DNA of 64,000 nt from Legionella maceachernii (GCF_900167045.1 NZ_FUXJ01000003.1:212578-276577); one strand, 5' to 3'; numbered from the stretch's first letter, positions 9,154-19,724 are shown. A program made the numbers and translations. Notes: generated from the sequence alone by a model not told the origin.

Positions 9154-10290
9154 ATGGATCAGAAGGATTATTACGAAATTCTCGGTGTTAGTCGCGGGGC
9201 TGACGAATCAGAAATTAAGAAGGCTTATCGCAGATTGGCGATGAAATATCATCCCGACCGTAACTCGAATAACAAAGAGGCCGAGGAAAAATTCAAAGAA
9301 GTCCAAAAGGCTTATGGGGTATTGTCTGATTCCCAGAAGCGTGCGGCTTATGATCGCTTTGGCCATGCCGGTGTTGATCCTTCAATGGGGGGGGCTGGCG
9401 GTGGTTTTGGTGGGTTTGGTGGCTTTGGGGATGTATTTGAAGATATTTTTGAAAATATTTTCTCAGGTGGCCGCGGCCAAGGGCGCCAATCTAGAGGCCA
9501 ACGCGGCGCGGATTTACAATTTAATGTGAGCTTAACGCTAGAAGAAGCAGCACTAGGCAAGCAACTGGAGATCACGGTTCCGCGACATACCGGTTGCCAG
9601 GTTTGCAATGGGTCGGGTGCTAAAAAGGGAACACAGCCAAAAACATGTGAAACCTGTAATGGAGTAGGCCAGATAAGAATTCAGCAAGGCTTTTTCTCAA
9701 TTCAACAAACTTGTCCAAGCTGTCACGGTGAAGGTCATGTCATCACCGATCCTTGTCCTAATTGCCATGGACAAGGCCGCGTTAGAGAAAGTAAAAAATT
9801 AACCGTTAAAATACCGGCTGGTGTTGATAATGGCGATCGGGTGCGTTTAACGGGTGAAGGAGAAGCCGGTGCGTATGGTGGAGGCCCGGGGGATCTTTAT
9901 GTCCAAATCAATGTAAAACCTCACACGATTTTTGAGCGCCATGAGAATGATCTTCACTGTGAAGTGCCCATCAGTTTTACCACAGCAGCACTGGGTGGCT
10001 CCATCGAAGTACCTACTTTGGAAGGCAGGGTGACACTAAAGATTCCTCATGAAACGCAAACGGGCAAAGTTTTTCGTTTACGCGGAAAGGGAATGAAATC
10101 GGTTCGTGGTTATGGCACAGGCGATTTGTTATGCAAAGTAGTCGTTGAAACCCCGGTAAACTTATCACGTGAGCAGAAAGAATTATTGACCCAGTTGCAA
10201 GATTCATTAGCTACGAGCAAAAGCCACTCCCCCCGTTCGAGTTCATGGTTTGATGGAGTTAAAAAATTTTTTGAAGACATGAAGTTTTGA
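9154..10290 (+). CDS. dnaJ: DnaJ, Hsp40 co-chaperone
   Basis: DnaJ delivers substrates to DnaK and stimulates its ATPase. The 378-residue protein has the complete type I layout: J domain with the HPD tripeptide near residue 33 (MKYHPDRN), a Gly/Phe-rich linker (about 75-115), four CxxCxGxG zinc-finger repeats ([32 protein letters not shown], about 150-215), and the C-terminal substrate-binding region. Length equals the E. coli protein. It is third in the grpE-dnaK-dnaJ cluster. No sigma32 motif is seen in the 113-base spacer, so it probably depends on read-through from dnaK. Confidence 0.98.
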   Translation: MDQKDYYEILGVSRGADESEIKKAYRRLAMKYHPDRNSNNKEAEEKFKEVQKAYGVLSDSQKRAAYDRFGHAGVDPSMGGAGGGFGGFGGFGDVFEDIFENIFSGGRGQGRQSRGQRGADLQFNVSLTLEEAALGKQLEITVPRHTGCQVCNGSGAKKGTQPKTCETCNGVGQIRIQQGFFSIQQTCPSCHGEGHVITDPCPNCHGQGRVRESKKLTVKIPAGVDNGDRVRLTGEGEAGAYGGGPGDLYVQINVKPHTIFERHENDLHCEVPISFTTAALGGSIEVPTLEGRVTLKIPHETQTGKVFRLRGKGMKSVRGYGTGDLLCKVVVETPVNLSREQKELLTQLQDSLATSKSHSPRSSSWFDGVKKFFEDMKF

Positions 10291-10361
10291 TCACTTAGTC
10301 CCTCTTTGCGTCCGCGGACAAGGACCCGTAGCTGGGGCTTTTATCATTGAAGTTTTTGGTC

Positions 10362-10400
10362 AACACTAGACGTCTCCATTTGGACTAGGTGTAGTGTTTT
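10362..10400 (+). terminator. possible rho-independent terminator after dnaJ
   Basis: AACACTA at 10362-10368 pairs with TAGTGTT at 10392-10398, with an inner TCC/GGA pairing around ATTT, and runs into TTTT. The stem is interrupted, so this is a moderate candidate. It lies about 70 bases after the dnaJ stop. Confidence 0.4.
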
Positions 10401-10540
10401 AAAGAGCGGAACGCAGTGAATAATGTTCGTTTGGTGCGATTGCCGTGCTTTTTGGCTAAAACAGTGGAAATAACTACAAAGCCTGCGGTACAATCAGTCA
10501 TTTTGCTTTGCACAGTGCAATACTCTAATAAGAGCCATGT

Positions 10541-11653
10541 ATGTTTAATAAACCAGCAATATTAGTTCTTGCCGATGGTACAGTGCTGCACGGGATGTCT
10601 GTTGGTGCTAATGGTGATTGCGTGGGGGAATTAGTCTTTAATACCTCCATGACCGGTTATCAAGAAATGTTGACCGATCCCTCTTATGCTAAACAAATTA
10701 TTACTCTGACAACAGCTCACGTGGGAAACACCGGTTGTAATTCAGACGATATGGAGTCCTCACGAATTTGGGCAGCAGGCTTGGTCATGCGTGAATGTTC
10801 ATTACAACCCAGTAATTATCGTTCGCAGCAATCTCTCCCCGATTGGCTAAAAAAACACGGTGTCGTGGCTATTGCAGGATTAGATACACGCGAATTGACG
10901 ATTCGCTTACGTGAGCAAGGCGCAATTGCTGCATGCATTAGCACCAATGTTCAGCGTCCAGAGCTCGCATTCGAAAAAGCCCGCTCTTTTACAGGAATGG
11001 AAGGAAGTGATTTAGCTTGTGAAGTTTCTAGGCAAGCGATCGAACGTTGGCATTTAGGTCGCGGGGAGTGGGGCACTTCTTCTAAGCCACCGCAGTATCA
11101 CGTTGTGGCTTATGATTTTGGGGTGAAACACACTATCTTGCGAATATTGCATGATAAAGGTTGCCATGTCACTCTGGTTCCCGCGCAAACCACGGCACAA
11201 GAAGCTTTAGCGCTTAATCCGAATGGTATTTTCTTATCAAACGGCCCTGGCGATCCTTTGGCTTGTGATTATGCAATAAAAGCAACGCAAACATTTATAG
11301 AAGCTGGTATTCCTTTATTCGGTATTTGCTTAGGATTTCAAATACTTGCATTAGCATGTGGTGCAAAGTCATTGAAAATGAAATTTGGTCATCATGGTGG
11401 CAATCATCCTGTCGTAGAAACGAATGAATCTAAACGCGTCTTCATCACAAGCCAGAACCATGGTTTTGCTATTGACGAAGCGTCATTGCCTGACTCGTTA
11501 GAGGTGACTCATCGTTCATTATTCGATCAAAGTTTGCAGGGAATTCGACATAAACATAAACCTGCTTTAGGTTTCCAAGGACATCCCGAAGCGAGCCCTG
11601 GACCTCATGACATCGATATTCTATTTGATGAATTTATTACCATGATGGGTTAA
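10541..11653 (+). CDS. carA: carbamoyl-phosphate synthase small subunit (glutaminase)
   Basis: CarA hydrolyses glutamine and channels ammonia to CarB to make carbamoyl phosphate for arginine and pyrimidines. The 370 residues show the CarA N-terminal domain ([25 protein letters not shown]) and a class I glutamine amidotransferase domain: nucleophile GICLGFQ near residue 265, [12 protein letters not shown] near 285, and the His/Glu pair in [12 protein letters not shown]. The usual GICLGHQ has Phe for His here; that position is variable in class I amidotransferases and all three catalytic residues are kept. An out-of-frame ATG lies at 10537. The expected neighbour carB is absent; metK follows. 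Confidence 0.95.
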   Translation: MFNKPAILVLADGTVLHGMSVGANGDCVGELVFNTSMTGYQEMLTDPSYAKQIITLTTAHVGNTGCNSDDMESSRIWAAGLVMRECSLQPSNYRSQQSLPDWLKKHGVVAIAGLDTRELTIRLREQGAIAACISTNVQRPELAFEKARSFTGMEGSDLACEVSRQAIERWHLGRGEWGTSSKPPQYHVVAYDFGVKHTILRILHDKGCHVTLVPAQTTAQEALALNPNGIFLSNGPGDPLACDYAIKATQTFIEAGIPLFGICLGFQILALACGAKSLKMKFGHHGGNHPVVETNESKRVFITSQNHGFAIDEASLPDSLEVTHRSLFDQSLQGIRHKHKPALGFQGHPEASPGPHDIDILFDEFITMMG

Positions 11654-11730
11654 CTAAGCGATATTAAACGACGTATTAGGTAATTCTAATAGGGCTGAAC
11701 ACTTATTTTTCGTAATAGCTCTCTTCTTAT

Positions 11731-11747
11731 CCGCGGCTTGTCCGCGG
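11731..11747. repeat. short CCGCGG hairpin repeat
   Basis: CCGCGG-CTTGT-CCGCGG forms a compact hairpin in the carA-metK spacer. A similar core, CTTGTCCGCGGAC, is present in reverse orientation near 10308-10325, and a looser relative near 57733-57759 (ATCCCACGGTCAAGCAGCGGGAT). They look like decayed members of a dispersed palindrome with a CTTGACCGCGGGAT core. Confidence 0.4.
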
Positions 11748-11816
11748 GACGTAGAAATAAAGATGAGACGGAGTTATTACTGTTTTCAGGGTGAAATAAC
11801 GATAAGAGGAAATAGT

Positions 11817-12965
11817 GTGAGTGATTTTCATGTTTTTACGTCAGAATCCGTTTCTGAAGGGCATCCAGATAAAATAGCCGATCAAATTTCTGACGCTGTC
11901 CTGGATGCCATTTTAGGTAAAGATCCCAGAGCCCGTGTTGCTTGTGAAACATTCGTTAAAACAGGAATGGTATTGGTGGGGGGGGAAATCACGACTTCGG
12001 CTTGGGTTGATGTCGAAGCCATTACCCGCGAAGTCATTAAAGATATTGGTTATGACAGCTCGGAAATGGGTTTCGATTGGGCATCCTGTGCGGTATTGTC
12101 CGCGATAGGTAAGCAATCTCCTGATATTGCTCGTGGTGTCGATAACCAAGAAACAAAAATTCTAGGAGCCGGTGATCAAGGTTTAATGTTTGGTTATGCG
12201 AGTCGCGAAACTGATGTCTACATGCCAGCTCCTATTGCATACTCACACCGATTAATGGAAAGACAAGCCAAGCTTCGGAAAAGCAAGCAATTAGATTGGC
12301 TTCGTCCTGATGCAAAATGCCAACTTACTCTGAAATACATGGATGGAAAGCCTGTGGCTGTGGATACCGTTGTATTCTCCACCCAGCACTCTCCCGATAT
12401 CAGCCATAAAGATTTGATTGAGGCAGTGCGCGAAGAAATCATTAAACCCATTTTGCCAGCAGAATGGCTGCTTCCAAAAACGCGTTATTTTATTAATCCC
12501 ACTGGTCGATTCGTGATCGGTGGACCTCTTGGCGATTGTGGCCTGACTGGGCGTAAAATCATTGTCGATACTTATGGTGGTATGGCTCGGCATGGGGGTG
12601 GGTGTTTTTCGGGTAAGGACCCCTCTAAGGTTGATCGTTCTGCCGCTTATGCGGCACGCTACGTGGCTAAAAACCTTGTGGCTGCGGGGATTGCCGATAA
12701 ATGTGAAATTCAAGTTTCTTATGCAATTGGTATCGCTGAGCCGACCTCCATTAGCGTGGATACCTTTGGTACTGGGAATTTGCCCAATAATGTGATCATT
12801 GATTTGATCAATACCCATTTTGATTTAACGCCGCAGGGTATTATTGATCATCACGAATTATTACGGCCTATTTATCGCAAAACGGCAGCTTATGGACACT
12901 ATGGCCGGGAAAACTTTCCCTGGGAACGCTTAGACAAAGCTGAAATTCTAGCGAAAGCATTGTAA
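11817..12965 (+). CDS. metK: S-adenosylmethionine synthetase
   Basis: MetK makes SAM from methionine and ATP. All signatures are present: [17 protein letters not shown] at the N-terminus, [12 protein letters not shown] near residue 118, and the glycine-rich loop [19 protein letters not shown] near 260. The open frame begins at ATG 11763, but I choose GTG 11817: AGAGGA sits at 11805-11810 with a 6-base spacing, the protein then begins a few residues before [13 protein letters not shown] as in the family, and the length becomes 382 residues (E. coli 384). It lies 27 bases before ahcY, so the two probably form a SAM-production and SAH-recycling unit. Confidence 0.95.
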   Translation: MSDFHVFTSESVSEGHPDKIADQISDAVLDAILGKDPRARVACETFVKTGMVLVGGEITTSAWVDVEAITREVIKDIGYDSSEMGFDWASCAVLSAIGKQSPDIARGVDNQETKILGAGDQGLMFGYASRETDVYMPAPIAYSHRLMERQAKLRKSKQLDWLRPDAKCQLTLKYMDGKPVAVDTVVFSTQHSPDISHKDLIEAVREEIIKPILPAEWLLPKTRYFINPTGRFVIGGPLGDCGLTGRKIIVDTYGGMARHGGGCFSGKDPSKVDRSAAYAARYVAKNLVAAGIADKCEIQVSYAIGIAEPTSISVDTFGTGNLPNNVIIDLINTHFDLTPQGIIDHHELLRPIYRKTAAYGHYGRENFPWERLDKAEILAKAL

Positions 12966-12992
12966 GCCTAACTTTAGATATGAGGACACCAA

Positions 12993-14315
12993 ATGAAACA
13001 GGATGCTGTGATAGCAACAAATCAGACAAAATATGATTTTAAAGTAGCTGACTTATCGCTTGCTGGCTGGGGACGCAAGGAAATTGCGATCGCCGAGACC
13101 GAAATGCCGGGATTAATGGCCTTGCGGGAAGAATTTGCTGACAAAAAGCCATTGAAAGGTGCTCGTATCGCTGGATGCTTGCATATGACTATTCAGACAG
13201 CAGTTTTAATTGAAACGCTATTGGCGTTGGGCGCTGAGGTTAGATGGTCATCGTGTAATATCTTTTCCACTCAAGATCATGCTGCGGCAGCGATGGCACA
13301 GGCGGGTATTCCTGTCTTTGCTTGGAAGGGTGAAACAGAAGAAGAATATTGGTGGTGCGTCGAACAAACACTTTATGGGCCAAATGGTTGGACCCCAAAT
13401 TTACTCTTGGATGACGGAGGAGATTTAACTCAGATTATTCATGAAAAACACCCTCATCTTCTCGAAGGAATTAAAGGTGTGTCTGAGGAAACCACAACAG
13501 GGGTCGCTAGACTTTATGAAATGGCGAAAATAGATCAATTAAAGCTCCCTGCCATTAACGTGAATAATTCCGTCACTAAGTCTAAATTTGATAATTTATA
13601 TGGGTGCCGTGAATCACTTTTAGATGGTCTAAAACGTGCTACAGATGTCATGATCGCAGGAAAAATTGCGCTTATTCTGGGTTATGGTGATGTCGGCAAA
13701 GGCTGCGCACAAGCTTTACGAGGCCAAGGTGCAACCGTATGGATAAGCGAGATTGATCCCATTTGTGCTTTACAAGCAGCGATGGAAGGTTATCGCGTTG
13801 TGACTCTGGACGATGTGGCTGAACAAGTGGATATCGTCGTGACAGCAACGGGTAATTATCACGTCGTAAGCCACGAACACATGCGACGTATGCGCAACCA
13901 GGCTATTTTATGCAACATAGGCCATTTTGATTCCGAAATTGATATTCAAAGCTTACGTCAATACACCTGGGAAAACATAAAGCCTCAAGTCGATCATGTG
14001 ATTTTTCCGGATGGCAAGCGAATCATTATACTTGCCGAGGGCCGATTAGTTAATTTAGGCTGTGCTACTGGACACCCCAGTTTTGTGATGTCTGCTTCGT
14101 TCACTAATCAAGTTCTGGCTCAGATTGAACTGTTTCAAAATGGACAAAATTATGAGAAACAGGTCTATGTCTTGCCTAAACACCTGGATGAACGAGTTGC
14201 TCGCTTGCATTTAGATCGTATTGGTGCAAAGTTAACACAACTGACTAAGGAACAGGCTGCCTATATCGGTGTTCGAATCGAAGGACCTTACAAGCCCGAT
14301 CATTATCGTTATTAA
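12993..14315 (+). CDS. ahcY: adenosylhomocysteinase (SAH hydrolase)
   Basis: This NAD-dependent enzyme cleaves S-adenosylhomocysteine, the inhibitory product of methyltransferases, to homocysteine and adenosine. The 440 residues include the substrate-domain segments [16 protein letters not shown] and STQDHAAAA, the NAD-binding motif [16 protein letters not shown] near residue 225, and the C-terminal [11 protein letters not shown]...YKPDHYRY ending with the conserved Lys and Tyr that complete the NAD site of the partner subunit. It follows metK, giving a compact activated-methyl cycle pair. Enteric bacteria use Pfs/LuxS instead, so ahcY is consistent with a non-enteric gammaproteobacterium. 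Confidence 0.96.
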   Translation: MKQDAVIATNQTKYDFKVADLSLAGWGRKEIAIAETEMPGLMALREEFADKKPLKGARIAGCLHMTIQTAVLIETLLALGAEVRWSSCNIFSTQDHAAAAMAQAGIPVFAWKGETEEEYWWCVEQTLYGPNGWTPNLLLDDGGDLTQIIHEKHPHLLEGIKGVSEETTTGVARLYEMAKIDQLKLPAINVNNSVTKSKFDNLYGCRESLLDGLKRATDVMIAGKIALILGYGDVGKGCAQALRGQGATVWISEIDPICALQAAMEGYRVVTLDDVAEQVDIVVTATGNYHVVSHEHMRRMRNQAILCNIGHFDSEIDIQSLRQYTWENIKPQVDHVIFPDGKRIIILAEGRLVNLGCATGHPSFVMSASFTNQVLAQIELFQNGQNYEKQVYVLPKHLDERVARLHLDRIGAKLTQLTKEQAAYIGVRIEGPYKPDHYRY

Positions 14316-14366
14316 TGTAAGCGTTCATCAAGGTCATGTACTGTCGCAAAAAGGATTATTGGGTAA

Positions 14367-14424
14367 GTTGGCCTCGGCCTAACAAGTTTAGAGATTCATT
14401 CTAAGGTTGGGCAAAGGTCCAACC
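14367..14424. terminator. hairpin pair between convergent ahcY and the cyclase gene
   Basis: Two hairpins lie between the converging genes: GTTGGCC/GGCCTAAC at 14367-14383 and GGTTGG/CCAACC at 14405-14424. The second is followed by TACTTTAATTT on the plus strand. They may act as a bidirectional terminator, but they also resemble common intergenic palindromes, so the role is uncertain. Confidence 0.4.
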
Positions 14425-14464
14425 TACTTTAATTTGATTTAATTGTTTGAGAAGTCACAAAATT

Positions 14465-15865
14465 CTACCGCCGTCCCTTAAGAAAATAAGTGCGCATTTT
14501 GCCTTTGCCTTTCACTTCAATCTCATCTCTTTCTTCAATAACGAAATGCTCTTCAAGGAGTAATGCCATCTTCTCGGTAATCTGAATTTCTCCCGGAATA
14601 TTAGTCGCTTCCATCCGACTTGCTGTATTAACTACATCACCCCAAACATCGTAGATAATTTTTCGATGGCCAATCACCCCTGCAATGACAGCTCCACAGG
14701 TCATCCCTATGCGAACTTGTAATGCTATTCCATAAAGTTGAGAAAATTCTTTCGCTTTTTCCTTAATTGCAAGCGCGAAATCAGCCATGCGAAAAGCATG
14801 ATCTGCGGCCGGTTCAGGAATTCCCGCCGCGGCCATGTAAGAGTCACCAATTGTTTTAATCTTTTCAACCCCATACTTTTGGGCAAGATCATCAAGCTCA
14901 TCAAAAAGATGTCCTAGAATATCAAACATTTTACTCGTGCCTATTTTCACCATCATGGAAGTGAAATCGACGATATCACAGAACAGAATACTGGCTTGAG
15001 GGTATTCATCGGCAATAATTTTTTCACCTTTTTTAAGTCGTTCTGCAACAGCAGAGGGAAGGATGTTAAGAAGAAGCAATTCATTTTCTTTGGCTGCGCT
15101 GGAAATACGATGTAAAGCTTTGCTAATTGAAATCAACATAAAAACAGTGGACAAGACGGCAAGGATAATGGCAAGTGAAATGATGCGGGTAATCTCTTGA
15201 GAAAACTCTTTGTTTTTTTGAGTCGTTCTTTCAATTACTTTTTCGATAAACAATTGAATGGGAGCCATGATTTTTGCTTTGGCCTCCATGTATTCCTTAC
15301 CAAAAACTAAATTGATAGCTAGTTTTTTATCGGGCTCTCCCTGCAGAGTATACTGACCGGTTCCATTATCAAATTTTCCTTCAGCAGCATTCATGGCTTT
15401 GATTTCAATTGCAGCAAGTGCATTACTCGATTCTTGTGCTTGTCGCAGAAGATCAAATTCCTGGAGAGAAAAACCACGTTCTATCATCATCTGTACCAAC
15501 GATTTTGGTTTCCCATACGGTTTTGGTCTTTTATTGTCGAACACCAGATCCCAATAGACAGTGTCGTATCTTTCTGGCCGCGGACTTGTGCCATTGCGAA
15601 TGGAAAGAATTTCATTGAAATAATCAAGGTATTTTTTGTCCCCTGTGACCACATAAAGACGAACCATCTTAGTTAAATCGTCTGATGAGGTTCGCAGTTC
15701 CTGAGCAATACGATAGGATTCGTAACGTTCATCGCTGCTTTGCAGTTGCAGGGTGGAGAGATGTTTCAACCATAATAGGCAACCAAGCAGGGCAATGATA
15801 AGAAAGATTAATCCAATAAAGAAAAAAACCAACAGATAATCTTGCTTGAAATGAAAACGGCGCAT
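14465..15865 (-). CDS. membrane-bound class III adenylate cyclase
   Basis: The 466-residue protein has an N-terminal membrane segment (about 12-35), a roughly 190-residue probably extracytoplasmic sensor region, a second membrane segment (about 225-245) and a C-terminal class III cyclase domain (about 285-466). Both metal-binding aspartates are in LFCDIVDF. The adenine-selecting Lys is in EKIKTIGDSYM and the Asp in IYDVWGDVVN; guanylate cyclases have Glu and Cys there, so ATP is the expected substrate. NTASRM supplies the transition-state Asn and Arg. It should make cAMP in response to a periplasmic signal. Legionella species encode several such cyclases. It stands alone on the minus strand, converging on ahcY. 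Confidence 0.88.
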   Translation of the reverse strand: MRRFHFKQDYLLVFFFIGLIFLIIALLGCLLWLKHLSTLQLQSSDERYESYRIAQELRTSSDDLTKMVRLYVVTGDKKYLDYFNEILSIRNGTSPRPERYDTVYWDLVFDNKRPKPYGKPKSLVQMMIERGFSLQEFDLLRQAQESSNALAAIEIKAMNAAEGKFDNGTGQYTLQGEPDKKLAINLVFGKEYMEAKAKIMAPIQLFIEKVIERTTQKNKEFSQEITRIISLAIILAVLSTVFMLISISKALHRISSAAKENELLLLNILPSAVAERLKKGEKIIADEYPQASILFCDIVDFTSMMVKIGTSKMFDILGHLFDELDDLAQKYGVEKIKTIGDSYMAAAGIPEPAADHAFRMADFALAIKEKAKEFSQLYGIALQVRIGMTCGAVIAGVIGHRKIIYDVWGDVVNTASRMEATNIPGEIQITEKMALLLEEHFVIEERDEIEVKGKGKMRTYFLKGRR

Positions 15866-16135
15866 TCTTCTTTCCTTTAATATAAAGAGCTGCGTAAAGA
15901 AAAATTTTTTTAAGACTCATCTTCTTGGATAAAAATTATTTAATCCCTCTCATTAGTTTAGGTCTACTTTCGGACATGATACCAAGTTATTGCAAAAAAT
16001 TATGACCAGGTTTAGTGTTTTCGCTATTCTGGGCTATTGCTTTATCTTTCATCACGTTAACAGTTTATAGCACTATGAGTTATGTGTTTGATGATTGTAC
16101 TCAATTGGAGGAAAACCGTTTTACGCAGCGAAATT

Positions 16136-17314
16136 CTAATATGGCCCTACTTTCAACCCTACTCTTTCAAATAATCGTTTAGAATCCTCAAGCATATCCA
16201 AAGCCGGCTTTGTAGGGTTCTTAGCAGAGTTAGGGATTGCAAATAAAGTAATAGCTTTTGCGCATAAAGCTTGTAGTCCATAAATTATTTGCTCATTCAT
16301 TGGATCTGGATCGATGAACGATTTTTTCTGATTATTCCACAGAATTTTTTCAATTTGATCCCTAGTTTCTTTGCTCAAGCCTTTATACCCATTGTAGTTT
16401 TGCGTAAAAGTGGATTTTAGTTCTAGCCGTGTTATTTTGGAGTGTGCTAAGAATGGGAGTAAGGAAACCATCTGGCTATCATCAAGGAGATTAGCTGACA
16501 AGCAAAGTGATGTAAGATGTCTAGTGCATAGGCAAGAAAAAGCGTCTTGCAATTCTGTGAGGGATAAAGAATTTAAACCATTTTCACTCCAATCAAGCGA
16601 AACCAAGCCTTTAGGCAAAACTGCAAACAGCTCATTGAGGTTGGCACCCGTTGTTCTTCCGATGGCATTGCCTAAATCTAAATGTTTGAGTTGTTTTGGA
16701 AACGATGAAATAATTTGAATTTGTTCTTCATGGGTATAATTACCCAGATAATTGCCTCTAAAACTAAGAGAGATTAGGTTTTCAGGTAGAACCTTCAAAA
16801 CTTCAACGACTTCTGCAGCCGAAAATTTTTCATGGAGTTTAATCCAGTCCAGATTGAGAGACTTTAAACCTTGAGGAAGCGCTTTTAAAATTTTGATTAG
16901 GTCACTAGCAGAGTAATTTTCTAAAGCATTTGAAGCTAGGTTTAAAGATTCTAACTGAGGTGGCAAAACTTTTATAACTCTAACTAAATCATCCGCTGGG
17001 AGCCAATGAAGATAATTATACGATAAATCCAGGTTCACAAGATCTCTAGGCAATCCGTTTAATATTGTAATCAAATCATCAGTTGAGAACGGGCGCCGTC
17101 CATCATAATAACCTCCTAAATCATTTTGAGATAATTTGATAGCTTCGACTTTTTTGGGTGATTTTTTTAGAATTTTAACAAACAGTTCAGGGGGTACATG
17201 TCCACCACTCACTGGACTCAAACGTAAATTACTCAAATTGAACTCTTTGGTGTCAGGTGGTATAGTTAACATATCGAGATTTGTTAACATAAATGATTCT
17301 AATTTATAACCCAT
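16136..17314 (-). CDS. leucine-rich-repeat protein, candidate effector
   Basis: A 392-residue protein built mostly of leucine-rich repeats, about residues 45-330, with units of roughly 28-32 residues of the pattern LP..L.sLnLs.N.L......dLikiLk (for example LPRDLVNLDLSYNYL, LPPQLESLNLASNAL, LPKGLVSLDWSENGL). The unit length and a helix-forming second half (DDLVRVIKVLP) resemble ribonuclease-inhibitor-type LRRs rather than bacterial LPX repeats. A non-repeat tail of about 60 residues follows. There is no signal peptide or membrane segment. Cytoplasmic-type LRR proteins in Legionellales are often Dot/Icm substrates, which is the likely but unproven role. AAGG precedes ATG 17314, and a good sigma70 promoter lies upstream. 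Confidence 0.75.
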   Translation of the reverse strand: MGYKLESFMLTNLDMLTIPPDTKEFNLSNLRLSPVSGGHVPPELFVKILKKSPKKVEAIKLSQNDLGGYYDGRRPFSTDDLITILNGLPRDLVNLDLSYNYLHWLPADDLVRVIKVLPPQLESLNLASNALENYSASDLIKILKALPQGLKSLNLDWIKLHEKFSAAEVVEVLKVLPENLISLSFRGNYLGNYTHEEQIQIISSFPKQLKHLDLGNAIGRTTGANLNELFAVLPKGLVSLDWSENGLNSLSLTELQDAFSCLCTRHLTSLCLSANLLDDSQMVSLLPFLAHSKITRLELKSTFTQNYNGYKGLSKETRDQIEKILWNNQKKSFIDPDPMNEQIIYGLQALCAKAITLFAIPNSAKNPTKPALDMLEDSKRLFERVGLKVGPY

Positions 17315-17348
17315 TTGAAACTACCTTAGGCCGATTTATAGTTGAGCC

Positions 17349-17378
17349 ATAATATTATAATTCGGTCATTTATGTCAA
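17349..17378 (-). promoter_or_regulatory. sigma70-type promoter of the LRR gene
   Basis: Read on the minus strand, TTGACA (17378-17373) and TATTAT (17354-17349) are separated by 18 bases, with an A/T-rich surround. The -10 element ends about 35 bases before the LRR start codon. Confidence 0.5.
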
Positions 17379-17469
17379 TTTTTGATCATATTCATCCTCT
17401 GGTGCTTTAATCGATATTCTATGTAAACATCCCCTAAAATAGGTGTATTTCTGATATTTTGGCTGGGGC

Positions 17470-19485
17470 TCAACCAACCATCTCGGGAACATGTTTAGCT
17501 GCCCATTTTGCAAAAAGTTTTGAAACCTTAATACTCGCATATTCAGAAATGTGAACGTCATCTCTCATGAGGGGCATCCCATTGTATACCATCGAACATT
17601 TTCCGCCTTTGCAAAACAAATCGTTTTGATCAAAGAAGAGAACGTCCGGATTCGATTTAGCAAAGGATTCCCTGATTGGCTTAAAAAGGGTTTCTATTTC
17701 TTCCCTTTGTGCAAGGCTGAATTCACAGGTTGCTGGGGGAGTAGAGCTAAAGGGCCTAGAAAAACATTTTTGAATGTTGGTATCAAAATGGAGGGGCCTT
17801 AAAAACACGATGACTTTAATGTGGTTTTTCTCTAAAAAATCAACTCGTTTTTTCAAGCGCGAAATATAACTGGGATCGTTGATACTCCCACTTAAGCTTA
17901 AGATGGCATATTTCAGCGAGTCCGCATTATTTTCAATGAGTTGATTGATAAATTGCTGTTGATGAAGGGGGCGGTCACCTGAGCAAGGTGAACGGGTGTA
18001 ATCTTTAGTCAATTTTGTTTTATCCACTTCAGCGGGGTCACAAGTGCCTATGGAGAGAATGTTGTATTTTGAGAAGACACTGTTTTGCGAAAGTCCCGCA
18101 TAAAGCTGATTGGCTAAACTGTCTCCAAGCAGGATAAGATTAGGTTTTTCATCGCGAGTGAGCATACAAAACCACCAGGAGTACTCCTTCGCCTTGGCAA
18201 AAGGAAAGCGCTTTAAACAAGTCTCATTTTTAGTGTATTTCCATAGCGGACCTACAAATTGGGAGTACGCTTTTTCAGTGTATTGCACGAAGGGTCGAGC
18301 AGCAAAAAAACCATTTTCCTTATAGCAGTAAAGGCCAATACACCCTACCATTGCCATGAAGAAAAGAAGAGTGATAGCAATCTTTTTTTGCCCGCGTCGA
18401 CGAATGGGTTTTTCAATGAATTCAAAGGTTAGCCAGGCTAATACAATCGAAAGTAAAATTAGGAAGAGACGGGTTTTAGGGGAAGGAACTTGGCTTTCGA
18501 TGATTCGGGCAAAAGAGAGTATGGGCCAATGCCAGAGGTATAAAGGAAAGCTAATTAAGCCAAACCATACCAATATCTTGTTAGAGAGAACATGACGATT
18601 GAACCATGTGTTCGGCCCTGCTGAAATGATTAAAGCAGCTCCGCCACAAGGTAATAATGCCCACCATCCGGGAAAAGCACGTCCTTTGATAATAAACAGA
18701 ATGCCAAGAATAATTAGGATTCCACCCAATGCTGAGCGTGCATTAGGTGAAATAAGAAAAAGATTAGGCCGATTGGAGTGCACAGTGGTTTTTTTGAATT
18801 TCAAGTTAAGCTTTTCGACAAAGGCGAAGTAGTTTTGGGGATACAACGTCAGATAGGCTAAAAGTGAACCCAATAACAGCTCCCAAAAGCGAGTTTGCGG
18901 CGCGTAGAATGCGCCAATCACATCGCGGTGCACCCTGCCAATATTTAAGGCAAATGAAATAAAACAGACTGCGATGACAATCGATAAGAGATTCATTTTT
19001 CGCTTCCATGCGAAATACAGCAATAAAGGCCAAATAATATAAAATTGTTCTTCGATACCCAGTGACCAAAGATGCAGTAGAGGTTTTGTTTCAGCCGAAT
19101 TATCGAAATAGCCGCTTTCAGTCCATAAGGTAATATTTGAAATAAAACTGGCGCCGCTAAAAATATGCTTGCCTAATTGCTTGTATTCATTAGCAAACAA
19201 GGCAAACCAACCCAATAAAAAACAGCTTAGTAAAACGAGTAAAAGTGAAGGGAAGATCCGCCTTATGCGTCTGCTGTAAAAGTCAGTAATTTTAAAGTTA
19301 TTTTGCTCTAAGCTGCCAAAGATAATCGACGAAATTAAAAATCCGGAAATGACAAAAAAAATATCAACACCAATAAAGCCGCCTTTAAGTAAACCTGGAA
19401 AGGCATGAAAGCCAACCACAGAGAGGACGGCTATTGCACGTAACCCGTCAATGTCTGGACGATATTTCGGATGAGATGAAACCAT
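17470..19485 (-). CDS. OafA/YrhL-type membrane acyltransferase with SGNH domain
   Basis: A 671-residue acyltransferase-3 protein fused to a C-terminal SGNH hydrolase-like domain. It starts YRPDIDGLRAIAVLSVVGFHA, the AT3 signature with the catalytic-type His, and continues with GGFIGVDIFFVISGFLIS. About ten membrane segments span residues 10-380. The SGNH part (about 440-660) has LILLGDSLANQL (nucleophile Ser block) and DDVHISEYAS (Asp..His block). Proteins of this design move acyl groups across the inner membrane and O-acylate surface polysaccharide, LPS or peptidoglycan. The acceptor here is unknown; no glycan genes flank it. The start fits the family N-terminus. Confidence 0.9.
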   Translation of the reverse strand: MVSSHPKYRPDIDGLRAIAVLSVVGFHAFPGLLKGGFIGVDIFFVISGFLISSIIFGSLEQNNFKITDFYSRRIRRIFPSLLLVLLSCFLLGWFALFANEYKQLGKHIFSGASFISNITLWTESGYFDNSAETKPLLHLWSLGIEEQFYIIWPLLLYFAWKRKMNLLSIVIAVCFISFALNIGRVHRDVIGAFYAPQTRFWELLLGSLLAYLTLYPQNYFAFVEKLNLKFKKTTVHSNRPNLFLISPNARSALGGILIILGILFIIKGRAFPGWWALLPCGGAALIISAGPNTWFNRHVLSNKILVWFGLISFPLYLWHWPILSFARIIESQVPSPKTRLFLILLSIVLAWLTFEFIEKPIRRRGQKKIAITLLFFMAMVGCIGLYCYKENGFFAARPFVQYTEKAYSQFVGPLWKYTKNETCLKRFPFAKAKEYSWWFCMLTRDEKPNLILLGDSLANQLYAGLSQNSVFSKYNILSIGTCDPAEVDKTKLTKDYTRSPCSGDRPLHQQQFINQLIENNADSLKYAILSLSGSINDPSYISRLKKRVDFLEKNHIKVIVFLRPLHFDTNIQKCFSRPFSSTPPATCEFSLAQREEIETLFKPIRESFAKSNPDVLFFDQNDLFCKGGKCSMVYNGMPLMRDDVHISEYASIKVSKLFAKWAAKHVPEMVG

Positions 19486-19724
19486 TTATGAATCCAATGT
19501 GGTCCTTAATTCCTACCCTCCCGCGAACTGTGCGGAATTCATAAATTAAGCGGCTTGGTGGTCTGGGATTTCGCGATAAACCGCAGAAATCAATGCTGCT
19601 TTATTGCGTAGGTCCTGATAATAATTTTTGCTCAGTATTATCAAAGCGAACAATTTAGTCCAGATGTCTTATCTTGTCAATTGAACAAGATCAAACTAAA
19701 TGCAATAGAGCTCGTTGTCTGATA

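Noticed and set aside
11654-11816. Possible SAM or SAH riboswitch ahead of metK-ahcY
   Set aside because: Only the CCGCGG repeat hairpin and a weak GTTATT/AATAAC pairing are visible; no riboswitch core was recognised.
12291-12818. Minus-strand open frame of 175 codons inside metK
   Set aside because: metK is certain on the plus strand; the antisense frame has no family-like motifs.
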